Origin: an uncultured Pelagibacteraceae bacterium
GTDB taxonomy: Bacteria > Pseudomonadota > Alphaproteobacteria > Pelagibacterales > Pelagibacteraceae
NCBI GenBank assembly: GCA_902632445.1
Contig: CACPCL010000003.1
Location: 20,169 to 84,168, forward strand
Length of the DNA stretch: 64,000 nucleotides
Reading direction: 5' to 3'
Shown: one piece after another, positions 1 to 8,861 of the stretch
Numbering within the stretch: position 1 is the first letter of the stretch
Layout: every line of letters starts with the position of its first letter
The notes under the pieces: generated by a model
The model's database searches: none
Told to the model about the DNA's origin: nothing
The model's input: the letters and a program-made list of their open reading frames with translations, nothing else
Program-made: the position numbers and the translations under genes

Positions 1-807
1 TAGGTTAATGTCAAAGTTTGGAAGAGAAACTAGAGATAAAATTTCACCGTTATTTACATTTAATAATAATGCGCTACCACCATTAGCATTAAAAGTTTCT
101 AAAGATTTGCTAAGTTCTTGATTTATAATATGCTGGATATTAGTGTCTAAAGTTAGTTCAAATGGTTTATTGGTAAGATTTTTATCTTTTAATTCTTTAT
201 CAAAAAACTTTTCGACTCCTGATACGCCATAATTATCGTAATCAACTTGGCCAACTATATGACTAAATAAATTTCCATGAGTATATATTCTTGATTGAAA
301 CGGTTCAAAAATAATTCCTTTTTCCCCCAGTTTCCAAAGTTTTTCCTTATCTATTTGATCTATACGTTTTTTTAAATAAAAATATTTTTTTGCATTAAGT
401 TTATTTTTAATTTTTTCAATAGATAATTCTGGAAAGTTTAACCTTATTTTGAGGAGAAAATTATCCTTATTTTTTACTAGGTTTGGATTTACAGCTGCAT
501 GAAAGGATTTTACATTTCTTGATATCAAAATTCCATTCCTGTCAACTATATCCCTTCTTAATAAATTAAATCTTTGTTGAGATTTTTCGTTATTAAAAAG
601 TTGGTATTTACTCAAAGAAACATGAATAATTTTAATGCTAAAAATAAAGATTAATGAAAAAAATAAAAAAAATAATAGATATATTCTATCCTGAAATAAA
701 TTTTTTTTTTGTGAAAATTTACTTTTTTTATTTGTTTCTAAATAATCTTCAAAAAAAAAGCTTTTTTGATTTATATTAAAATTTTTATTTTTGTTTTTTT
801 TTCTCAT
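1..807 (-). CDS. ftsI: FtsI / penicillin-binding protein 2, C-terminal part lies outside the window (partial)
   Basis: My translation of the minus strand from the ATG at 805-807 gives MRKKNKNKNFNINQKSFFFEDYLE..., a TM segment, RRDIVDRNGILISRNV, and GGSALLLNVNNGEILSLVSLPNFDIN, typical of the FtsI dimerisation domain. Follows ftsL. Not in the ORF track because it runs off the edge. Confidence 0.9.
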   Translation of the reverse strand, partial: MRKKNKNKNFNINQKSFFFEDYLETNKKSKFSQKKNLFQDRIYLLFFLFFSLIFIFSIKIIHVSLSKYQLFNNEKSQQRFNLLRRDIVDRNGILISRNVKSFHAAVNPNLVKNKDNFLLKIRLNFPELSIEKIKNKLNAKKYFYLKKRIDQIDKEKLWKLGEKGIIFEPFQSRIYTHGNLFSHIVGQVDYDNYGVSGVEKFFDKELKDKNLTNKPFELTLDTNIQHIINQELSKSLETFNANGGSALLLNVNNGEILSLVSLPNFDINL

Positions 808-1117
808 TATTGTGTTTAGTAACAAATTTGTTTTTGAGCCCCAAAAAACTAGATAAATTTAAAAATATTTTAGAATATTCCATCGGTATATAATGAATAT
901 TTCCTAAATGATTTATTTTTTCTTCTACAACTGACGGTGAAGTTAAATATGAAAAATCTAATTGTGTCTCGTTAATATCTTTTTCTTGTAAAGAAATTTT
1001 TTTATTTAATTCGTAAATCTTTTTTTCTATTTCTCTTGTTTGGTTTTTAATTATCGAAGTTACAATCAAAAGAATTGAAAAAATAAAAATAAATGAAATT
1101 ACTTTAATTTTAAACAT
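785..1117 (-). CDS. ftsL: FtsL-like cell division protein
   Basis: 110 aa, one N-terminal TM helix followed by a short coiled coil, between rsmH and ftsI. Confidence 0.75.
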   Translation of the reverse strand: MFKIKVISFIFIFSILLIVTSIIKNQTREIEKKIYELNKKISLQEKDINETQLDFSYLTSPSVVEEKINHLGNIHYIPMEYSKIFLNLSSFLGLKNKFVTKHNNEKKKQK

Positions 1118-2123
1118 TATACTCCTCTACTCTTAAATATTTTTCAAATTTTTTAAATAAATTAAAAGGATGGAAAAATTTGTTTTTACTTCGAATTGCA
1201 AATCTTAATTTAGCAGATCTTGATCGATTGTTTCGATTAATTTCTTCTTTTGATGGTTTAATAGTTTTATTAATATATCTTTCGAAAAGAAAATTTGAGG
1301 AGTCTTTTTTATTCTCAGGAAAGTATCTTGATGGTCTTGGTCTATTTTCAGAATAATTACTAAAAAAATACTTAATTATCTTATCCTCTATGGAATGAAA
1401 ACTTACCACTAAAATTTTACCACCTGGTTTTAAAATTTTAGTAGCGTTCACTATTCCATTGATTAGTTCCGTTATTTCTTTGTTGACAAATATTCTTAAA
1501 GCTTGAAAAGTTTTTGTGCTTGGATTTATTTTAGAAGAATAATTTTTTTTTTTACTCTTTTCAATAATTTGTACTAATTGATCTACTGTTGTGATTTGAC
1601 TCTTAGATCTAGCTTTAACAATGTTTCTTGCAATTTTTGATGCCTCATTTTCTTCCCCTAAAATTTTTATTATTAGTTTTAATTGTGTCTCACTTAAATT
1701 ATTAATTGTTTCTTGTGCAGATATCTTTGATAGTCCCATTGTCATATCCAATTTTTTTTTGGATTTAAACGAGAAACCTCTATTTAAATTATTTAGTTGA
1801 ATGGACGAAAGCCCTAAGTCAAAAATAATTACGTCAACATTATCTTCTTGTGTAGTATTGATATCGCTGAATTTTATATTAAAAAATTTAAATCTGCTAA
1901 AAAACTTTTTTTCAATTTTTTTTGCAATTGAAGAAACTGAGCTATCGCGATCTAATCCTACTAATCTAGTATTTGGAAATTTTAGTAAAGCTTTTGAGTA
2001 ACCGCCTCCTCCAAAAGTACAATCTATAAAAACTCCTCCCTCAGAAGGTGAAGATATTTTGATTACTTCGTTCAACATCACTGGAAGATGGGTCGATTCC
2101 AACGATGGAAATTGAGTTTTCAT
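1110..2123 (-). CDS. rsmH: 16S rRNA (cytosine1402-N4)-methyltransferase RsmH (MraW)
   Basis: HLPVMLNEV, DCTFGGGGYS, GRGFSF-like and SFHSIEDKIIK motifs. Confidence 0.95.
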   Translation of the reverse strand: MKTQFPSLESTHLPVMLNEVIKISSPSEGGVFIDCTFGGGGYSKALLKFPNTRLVGLDRDSSVSSIAKKIEKKFFSRFKFFNIKFSDINTTQEDNVDVIIFDLGLSSIQLNNLNRGFSFKSKKKLDMTMGLSKISAQETINNLSETQLKLIIKILGEENEASKIARNIVKARSKSQITTVDQLVQIIEKSKKKNYSSKINPSTKTFQALRIFVNKEITELINGIVNATKILKPGGKILVVSFHSIEDKIIKYFFSNYSENRPRPSRYFPENKKDSSNFLFERYINKTIKPSKEEINRNNRSRSAKLRFAIRSKNKFFHPFNLFKKFEKYLRVEEYNV

Positions 2124-2141
2124 TAATAAAAAATTTTATCA

Positions 2142-3653
2142 TTAAAACTTTTGTCTTCTTAAAAATGCAGGAATTTCAAAATCCTCTTCTTCAATTGGTT
2201 CCTGATCAAATAATTGCTGGGTATCATTATCCTCTTTTAAATTATTTGGTTCAGAGTCTAATTTCTCTTGCTCCTCTGAAAAAAGTTTGGGAGTATTTTC
2301 TTCTAATAGACTTTCCCTATCAAAACTTCTTTCTTGGGATATGGTTTCATCAATATTGTTATTGTTTTCTATATAAGACGCACTTTCTATAGAAACACCT
2401 GAGGGTATTTCACTCGTGCTATTTTGATTTAATAGATTATTCTCAGCAATAAAATTTTCCTCCGTATTTTCAAAACTGTCTATCAGGGAATTTTGCTCTT
2501 CGATATTTTTTACCTCATAGCTTTCATCAAGTTTTAAAGCTGTAGCTCCGTCTATAGAATTTAAAACATTTTTTTCAACATTATTATTGTTAAATAAACT
2601 ATCATTTTCGTTTTTATAGCTTCTGCTTGCTGAAGAACTGCCTACAGTTGAATTATTGTTTACTAAATTTAAATATGGTTTTGCTTCACTTCCATGTAGA
2701 GCTGTTGCAACAATCGATACTCTTATCTTGCCATTCATATTTTCATCTTTTATAGCTCCAAATATTAATTCTGCCTCTGGATCTACCTCTGCTCTAATCT
2801 TATTGACAGCTTGATCTACTTCAAATAATTTAATGTCACTACCACCGGTAATATTAACCAGCAATCCTTTTGCTCCCTGTAAAGTATATTCGTCGATTAA
2901 TGGATTATTTAAAGCTAGTTCAGTTGCAACCATAGCTCTGTTGTCTCCATCTGCTTCTCCTGTTCCCATCATAGCTTTACCGCTTGAACTCATGACAGTT
3001 TCAACGTCAGCGAAATCTAAATTAATCATACCCGGTCTTACCATTAAGTCAGTGATACTTTGGACTCCGTGTTTTAAAACATCATTTGACAAATTAAAAG
3101 ATTCCTCAAATCCAGTCGTCTCATTTGCAATTTTAAAAAGATTTTGATTTGGAACAACTATTGTTGTGTCTAAGTGTTTTTTTAATTCCTCTAATCCAGC
3201 AATAGCACGTCTCATTCTTTTTGGACCTTCATAGGTAAAAGGTAAAGTTGTTACACCTACTGTTAAGATATTCATCTCTCTCGCAGCCCTAGCAATAACA
3301 TGTGAAGCACCTGTTCCTGTTCCACCGCCCATTCCTGATGCAATGAAAACCATATTACTACCTTGAATATAATTTACTATTTCGTTTATTGACTCATCAG
3401 CTGCAGCTTGACCGATATCATGTTTGGCACCTGCACCTAATCCTTTAGTTAAATTCATTCCAATTTGTATTTTAGCATCTGCTTTACTCATTTTGAGATC
3501 TTGAGCATCTGTATTTACTGCTACAAATTCAACTCCTTGCATTCCTGCTTCGATCATTGCATTAATAGCATTACCGCCTGCCCCTCCGACACCCAAAACA
3601 AGAATTCTAGGTTTTAATTCTCTTAACTCTCCGCCACCAACATTTATACTCAT
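2142..3653 (-). CDS. ftsZ: Cell division protein FtsZ
   Basis: Tubulin signature GGGTGTGAS, GVGGAGGNAINAM, long acidic/Asn-rich linker, C-terminal EEEDFEIPAFLRRQKF. Confidence 0.97.
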   Translation of the reverse strand: MSINVGGGELRELKPRILVLGVGGAGGNAINAMIEAGMQGVEFVAVNTDAQDLKMSKADAKIQIGMNLTKGLGAGAKHDIGQAAADESINEIVNYIQGSNMVFIASGMGGGTGTGASHVIARAAREMNILTVGVTTLPFTYEGPKRMRRAIAGLEELKKHLDTTIVVPNQNLFKIANETTGFEESFNLSNDVLKHGVQSITDLMVRPGMINLDFADVETVMSSSGKAMMGTGEADGDNRAMVATELALNNPLIDEYTLQGAKGLLVNITGGSDIKLFEVDQAVNKIRAEVDPEAELIFGAIKDENMNGKIRVSIVATALHGSEAKPYLNLVNNNSTVGSSSASRSYKNENDSLFNNNNVEKNVLNSIDGATALKLDESYEVKNIEEQNSLIDSFENTEENFIAENNLLNQNSTSEIPSGVSIESASYIENNNNIDETISQERSFDRESLLEENTPKLFSEEQEKLDSEPNNLKEDNDTQQLFDQEPIEEEDFEIPAFLRRQKF

Positions 3654-3654
3654 T

Positions 3655-4116
3655 TTACTGCTCCCCTTTCTGTTTATTTTCCCATTTTAAACTTGATCTA
3701 TTTTGAAAAGCTTTTTTTCTAGCTAAAAATTTAAATTTTTCAAAATTTTTCGGCTCCCAGATTTGAAATGTTTTACCAAGTCCTACAAACAAAACGTTAT
3801 TTGTAATTTTGGCATGATTTAATAGTTTTTCAGTCAAAGAGACTCTTCCCTCAGTATCAAACTGAAGGTTTATGCTTTCAGATAACACTGACGTTGCAAA
3901 ATAGTCTCTTTTTTCTTCAAAAGGATTAAGAGTATCGATCGTGTTTGATAATTTTTCGATTCTGTCTTGCGAACAAGCTTCTAAAGCAACGTGATTGAAA
4001 GAAGGATAAGTTATAAAGCCGTTATATCCCATTGAGTTCAAGTGCGATCTAAAAGTAGCTGGCACTGAAACCCTTCCTTTTTTGTCTATTCTGTTCTCGT
4101 AATTCGATAAAAACAT
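3655..4116 (-). CDS. mraZ: Transcriptional regulator MraZ
   Basis: MFLSNYENRIDKKGRVSVPATFR, MraZ/AbrB fold signature; 153 aa. Confidence 0.95.
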   Translation of the reverse strand: MFLSNYENRIDKKGRVSVPATFRSHLNSMGYNGFITYPSFNHVALEACSQDRIEKLSNTIDTLNPFEEKRDYFATSVLSESINLQFDTEGRVSLTEKLLNHAKITNNVLFVGLGKTFQIWEPKNFEKFKFLARKKAFQNRSSLKWENKQKGEQ

Positions 4117-4167
4117 TATTAGTTAATGACCTTTTGTTTGCAAATAAATTCAAATCACCCTCCATTA

Positions 4168-4192
4168 TGGGATTATCTGGGATAGTATGGGT
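4168..4192. promoter_or_regulatory. Candidate MraZ-binding boxes (three phased TGGGN repeats)
   Basis: + strand TGGGA-TTATC-TGGGA-TAGTA-TGGGT: three TGGGN units with exact 5-nt spacers, about 50-75 bp upstream of the mraZ start. Confidence 0.65.
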
Positions 4193-4265
4193 TTTTAAAA
4201 AATAGTCAATAAGTTTGTGTCTGCTTAAATAGTACAAAAGAAGAACAATTTTAGGTGAGTTTTTT

Positions 4266-4619
4266 GCTAGACAATCTATAAGCCGGGTTCTGTCATTTAA
4301 GATGTCATTTCTCTAGGCTTAAATTCACATTTAAGCTCAAGCGGTTAACCCAGAAGACTAACTAAAGACTGTTTTTAGCAAAATGCTGCGTCCTCTCTAT
4401 TTAACCTTGCTCCCAGTGGGGTTTGCCTTGCGTTTTTTGTTACCAAAAAACCGGTGAGCTCTTACCTCGCCGTTTCACCCTTGCCTTGATAAGGCGGTTT
4501 ATTTTCTGTGGCACTGTCCCTGAAGTCACCCTCGCCAGTCATTAACTGGCACTGTGTCTTTACGGAGCCCGGACTTTCCTCTATTAGCTATACCAATAGC
4601 GACAATCCAATTATCTAGC
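4266..4619 (-). ncRNA. rnpB: RNase P RNA (bacterial type A)
   Basis: Minus strand contains GAGGAAAGTCCGGGCTCC near the 5' end and AGAACCCGGCTTATAGATTGTCTAGC at the 3' end; the ends pair as P1 (GCTAGATAAT / ATTGTCTAGC). Confidence 0.93.
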
Positions 4620-4662
4620 AGTGAGTTCTTATAAAATTAAAGTAATTATATCAAGAGAATCT

Positions 4663-5379
4663 TTACAAATTAGCTAAAAAATGGCTAATTTGAAGGGTTT
4701 TTTTATCAATTTTGCCTGTAACTTTCGTTGGGTTATATCTTTGTTGAAATGCTTTGATCACTAATCTGTCGTTTTTACCGTTTTTTTTGTTGATTTGAAA
4801 ATATCGATATCCAATTTTAAATAAATTTCTAAAAAACATTTTTCTGTGATTTTTATTATTTTCAAAAAAAAATTTTTTCAAATTTGAAGTATACCAATAT
4901 CCTAAATTGAATTTACTGAGTTTTTGCCAAGGAAATTTTTCTCCAGGATCAATTTTTCTTAATGGAGAAATATCGGAGTGACCTAAAAAATTCTCTCTTT
5001 TTATTTTATATTTTTTTTTAATAACAATGCTTAAATTAATTAAACTCTTGATTTGTAAATAAGAGAAACTCTCATATCCATTTTTATGACCCTTGTTTTC
5101 AAGCTCAATTCCTATGGAGGAACTATTTAAATTAACATATCTCTTCCATTTGGATTTACCTGCATGCCACGCAGTTTTATTTACTTCCGCCATTTGGGTG
5201 ACAGCTCCTTTTTTATTAATTAAAAAATGACAGCTAACTTTAGATTTAGGGTTTTTTAGTCTTTTTAAAGATTCAATTTCTGATTGCATTCCTGTATAGT
5301 GTATTACCACAAATTTTATTTTAGATTTTAAACGCTTTTTTGAGGAAACATTAGGTGATAAATCCATTATTATTTTCAT
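4663..5379 (-). CDS. N-acetylmuramoyl-L-alanine amidase (AmpD/AmiD-like) with C-terminal peptidoglycan-binding-like region
   Basis: VVIHYTGMQS, VSCHFLINKKG, AWHAGKS, IGIELEN, GHSDISPLRKIDPG motifs of the amidase_2 family. Confidence 0.9.
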   Translation of the reverse strand: MKIIMDLSPNVSSKKRLKSKIKFVVIHYTGMQSEIESLKRLKNPKSKVSCHFLINKKGAVTQMAEVNKTAWHAGKSKWKRYVNLNSSSIGIELENKGHKNGYESFSYLQIKSLINLSIVIKKKYKIKRENFLGHSDISPLRKIDPGEKFPWQKLSKFNLGYWYTSNLKKFFFENNKNHRKMFFRNLFKIGYRYFQINKKNGKNDRLVIKAFQQRYNPTKVTGKIDKKTLQISHFLANL

Positions 5380-5478
5380 AAGTTCCCCATTTTTACCAAA
5401 AATGTGACAAATATTGAACTTTTTATAGTTAATTTATGTATAGTATAAATATTAAAATTATATATATAGCATAATATA

Positions 5479-6222
5479 ATGTATTCAAAAAAAATTACAT
5501 CTTTACTAACTTCAATTGCAATTTTTTCTCTTTTAATGAACTCTGGAATAAAGGCTGCTGACGAGTGCTTTGAGGGATTAAGTAGGTCTATTTTCAAGTT
5601 TAACATGGCATTTGATAACGCTATTTTAGAACCGATTGCAAAAGGTTATAGTAAACTTCCAGATCCTATTAAAGATGGCACAAGTAATTTTACTTCTAAT
5701 ATTGCAACATTACTATCAATTCCAAATTCTCTTTTACAAGGAGATATTAGTGGAGTAGGAAATGCTACAGGAAGTTTTTTAATAAACACATCAGTAGGTA
5801 TACTTGGAATATTTAACCCTGCAGAAAAAATGGGTTTAAAACCACATAAAGAAGATGTTGGTCAAACTTTGGGGTCATATGGTATTGGACCTGGATGTTA
5901 TTTAGTGATTCCAGTTTTAGGTCCTTCTACAGCTCGTGATGCCATTGGTTTAATTGCTGATAGCTATATAGATCCTTTTGCTCATATAACTATTAGAGAA
6001 AAAGAATTATTTGGTATTTCCGGTAATGATATTGATTACTATTCGGTAAGAGGGACAACCGCAGTAAACTTTAGATCTGAAAATATAACAAATTTTAATA
6101 GTATAGAAAAAAACTCAATAGATTTATATTCCTCATTTAAAAGTATTTACCTTCAGGATAGAGAAAATAAAATTAGGAACTCATCTGATACCCAAGACGA
6201 TTGGGGAAGTTTAGATAACTAA
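5479..6222 (+). CDS. mlaA: MlaA/VacJ-family phospholipid-transport protein
   Basis: FEGLSRSIFKFNMAFDNAILEPIAKGY, GTSNFTSNI, EDVGQTLGSYGIGPGCYLVIPVLGPST motifs; followed by mlaC. Confidence 0.9.
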   Translation: MYSKKITSLLTSIAIFSLLMNSGIKAADECFEGLSRSIFKFNMAFDNAILEPIAKGYSKLPDPIKDGTSNFTSNIATLLSIPNSLLQGDISGVGNATGSFLINTSVGILGIFNPAEKMGLKPHKEDVGQTLGSYGIGPGCYLVIPVLGPSTARDAIGLIADSYIDPFAHITIREKELFGISGNDIDYYSVRGTTAVNFRSENITNFNSIEKNSIDLYSSFKSIYLQDRENKIRNSSDTQDDWGSLDN

Positions 6223-6233
6223 AATTTTTATAA

Positions 6234-6830
6234 ATGAAAAAAATTAGTATTTTTCTCATAACTTTTATATTAATTTTCAATACGAAATTACAGGCTTATA
6301 GTTCAGATCCAAAAACATTTATAGAGGAATTAGTTAATGAAGCTATACTGAAACTTTCTGATAAAAATCTTAACAATGAGGAAAAAGCAGAATTTATAGA
6401 AAAGGTTGCATTGGAGAACGTAGATATAAAAGCTCTAGGTTTGTACACACTAGGTGAATTAAGGAAATCATCAGAAAAAAGTGATTTATTTAAATATCAA
6501 ACAACATTTCAAAAATACTTTTTGAAAAGTTTAACTTCAAGGTTAACTGACTATTCAACTAGTAAATTTGAAGTTGTGGAGGCAGATAAAAAAAGTTCAA
6601 ATTACACTATAGTAAAATCAAAGATAATTCCTACTGATGGATCACCAGAAATTAAAATTGATTGGAGAATTTATACAAAAAATCCTGAAAAACCATTGAT
6701 CAGAGATCTAATTGTTGAGGGATTAAGTTTAGCAAGAACACAAAAAGAAGAATTCGCATCAATTTTAAGTTCAAACAATAATGATATTAATATCTTAATT
6801 GACAAGTTAGAAGAGTTTTTAAAAAACTAA
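6234..6830 (+). CDS. mlaC: MlaC/Ttg2D-family periplasmic phospholipid carrier
   Basis: Signal peptide, about 200 aa, KFEVVEADKKSSNYTIVKSKI...KIDWRIY pattern; directly downstream of mlaA. Confidence 0.85.
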   Translation: MKKISIFLITFILIFNTKLQAYSSDPKTFIEELVNEAILKLSDKNLNNEEKAEFIEKVALENVDIKALGLYTLGELRKSSEKSDLFKYQTTFQKYFLKSLTSRLTDYSTSKFEVVEADKKSSNYTIVKSKIIPTDGSPEIKIDWRIYTKNPEKPLIRDLIVEGLSLARTQKEEFASILSSNNNDINILIDKLEEFLKN

Positions 6831-6836
6831 TTATTT

Positions 6837-6913
6837 TGGTGGGCCCGCCAGGACTCGAACCTGGGACCAATACATTATGAGTGTACTGCTCTAACCAACT
6901 GAGCTACAGGCCC
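6837..6913 (-). tRNA. tRNA with CAT anticodon (more like tRNA-Ile2, lysidine-modified, than elongator Met)
   Basis: GGGCCTGTAGCTCAGTTGGTTAGAGCAGTACACTCATAATGTATTGGTCCCAGGTTCGAGTCCTGGCGGGCCCACCA; cloverleaf closes and CCA is encoded. Isotype judged by resemblance to Ile2 in the variable region. Confidence 0.9.
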
Positions 6914-6940
6914 AAATTAATTCTTTTATATCACAGTTTG

Positions 6941-8809
6941 TTATTTTTCTAAGAAACTTTTTAGTTGTTTTGATCTACTAGGGTGCTTTAATTTTCTTAA
7001 AGCTTTAGCCTCGATCTGCCTAATTCTCTCACGAGTGACAGAAAATTGAAGTCCTACTTCTTCCAATGTATGATCAGTATTCATTCCAATTCCAAAACGC
7101 ATTCTTAGCACTCTTTCTTCACGAGGTGTCAGTGATGCTAAAATTTTAGTCGTTGACTCACTTAAATTTGATTGAATTGCTGTATCTAAAGGTTGAAGTG
7201 CATTTTTGTCTTCAATAAAGTCTCCCAAACTACTATCCTCCTCATCTCCCACTGGTGTTTCAAGTGAAACAGGCTCTTTAGCAATTTTTAAAACTTTTCT
7301 GACTTTTTCTAAAGGCATTGCTAATTTTTTTGCCAATTCTTCAGGAGTGGGCTCTCTACCAAATTCACTCATAATTTGTCTTTGTGTTCTAACGATCTTA
7401 TTAATTGTTTCAATCATATGAACTGGAATTCTTATAGTTCGAGCTTGGTCAGCTATCGATCTTGTTATAGCCTGTCTAATCCACCAAGTGGCATAAGTTG
7501 AAAATTTATAACCACGTCTGTATTCAAATTTATCAACTGCTTTCATCAAGCCGATGTTTCCTTCTTGAATAAGATCTAAAAATTGTAAACCTCTATTAGT
7601 ATATTTTTTTGCTATAGAAATAACCAACCTAAGGTTGGCTTCTACCATTTCTTTTTTAGCAATTCTTGATTCTCTTTCACCTTTTTGAATTCTACTTACA
7701 AGTTTTTTAAATTCACCAACTGATAAACCAATTTTTTTACTAAATTCAACCAGCCTATCTTTTATTTCTGAGAAATCTTTTTTGTATTTTTTAAAAAAAG
7801 ATTTCCATGTTGCGTTTTCTTTTAAGAATGTTTCAAATTTAGGATTAATTTCATTTCCTACATAATATTTAAGAAATTCTTCTCGTGAAATTTTATTATC
7901 CATAGCTAGACGTAAAAGAACTCCCTCGAGTGAAACTATTTTTTTATTTTCTTTATAGTGTGACTGAACTAATTCTTCTACTACGTGAGGTGCCAATTGA
8001 AGATTTTTAAAATTATCGACTAATATTTCCTGAATTTTTTTAAAATTTTTATTTTTTGATACTGAAAGTTCTTTTGAGTTTAGCATACACTCCAATTTTT
8101 CAACCTGATACTTTTGTAGTTTAGAATAATTTTTACTTAAAGATTCTAATATATTAATTATTTTTGGTTTTATTTCTTCTTCCATCTTTGCCAATGAAAC
8201 GTTAAATTCATCGTCATCATTTGTGGAGCTCTCCTCTCCTTTTTTATCTTCAGATTTTTCATCTTCTTTATCTTTTTTTAGTTTTATTTTTTTACTTACC
8301 TTTAATTCATCCTCGTCTTCTGAAGCCTCAAAGTCCTCATATGTTGAGTCTATATCAATAATATCTCTGACTAAAAGTTGTTGATTTTCGATTTGTTCTT
8401 TCCATTCATTAATTTTTTTACCTACAATTGGGCTCTGGGTTAAAGCATTTATCATTACATCTTTTCCTGCTTCAATTCTCTTTGCGATAGCTATTTCTCC
8501 TTCTCTAGATAAAAGTTCAACTCCTCCCATCTCTCTTAAGTACATTCTTATTGGATCATCACTTTTATCTGACGTTTTTTCTTCAGCAGCGCTGGTTGTC
8601 TCTTTCTTTTTATTTGATTGATATTGTGATTTTTTTTCTACTAAAGTTATTTTTTCATCGACTAAAATTAAAAATGCTTTTTCAATATTTTCGTTTGTGC
8701 TGTTTCTTTTCCCTAGTGATTTTCCCAGTTCATCATAGGTTATGAATCCTCTATGCTTTCCTTTACCAAGAAGTCTTTCGAATGATTTTGTAATTAGTTT
8801 TTCAGCCAT
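6941..8809 (-). CDS. rpoD: RNA polymerase primary sigma factor RpoD
   Basis: [46 protein letters not shown]-terminal [28 protein letters not shown]. Confidence 0.98.
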   Translation of the reverse strand: MAEKLITKSFERLLGKGKHRGFITYDELGKSLGKRNSTNENIEKAFLILVDEKITLVEKKSQYQSNKKKETTSAAEEKTSDKSDDPIRMYLREMGGVELLSREGEIAIAKRIEAGKDVMINALTQSPIVGKKINEWKEQIENQQLLVRDIIDIDSTYEDFEASEDEDELKVSKKIKLKKDKEDEKSEDKKGEESSTNDDDEFNVSLAKMEEEIKPKIINILESLSKNYSKLQKYQVEKLECMLNSKELSVSKNKNFKKIQEILVDNFKNLQLAPHVVEELVQSHYKENKKIVSLEGVLLRLAMDNKISREEFLKYYVGNEINPKFETFLKENATWKSFFKKYKKDFSEIKDRLVEFSKKIGLSVGEFKKLVSRIQKGERESRIAKKEMVEANLRLVISIAKKYTNRGLQFLDLIQEGNIGLMKAVDKFEYRRGYKFSTYATWWIRQAITRSIADQARTIRIPVHMIETINKIVRTQRQIMSEFGREPTPEELAKKLAMPLEKVRKVLKIAKEPVSLETPVGDEEDSSLGDFIEDKNALQPLDTAIQSNLSESTTKILASLTPREERVLRMRFGIGMNTDHTLEEVGLQFSVTRERIRQIEAKALRKLKHPSRSKQLKSFLEK

Positions 8810-8861
8810 AATTGAATAGTCAAATATATATAATCACTGAAGAAAAAAAATCTATATTTAA

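Noticed and set aside
2833-3147. Antisense ORF (104 aa, plus) inside ftsZ
   Set aside because: Fully contained in the conserved FtsZ GTPase domain on the opposite strand; no recognisable motif.
4049-4237. 62-aa ORF upstream of and overlapping mraZ
   Set aside because: Out of frame with mraZ, spans the candidate MraZ boxes, no similarity I recognise; likely spurious.
6837-6913. Calling the CAT-anticodon tRNA elongator Met
   Set aside because: Variable region (ATTGGTC) looks more like tRNA-Ile2 than Met (GGGGTC); isotype left open because tilS/identity models could not be run.
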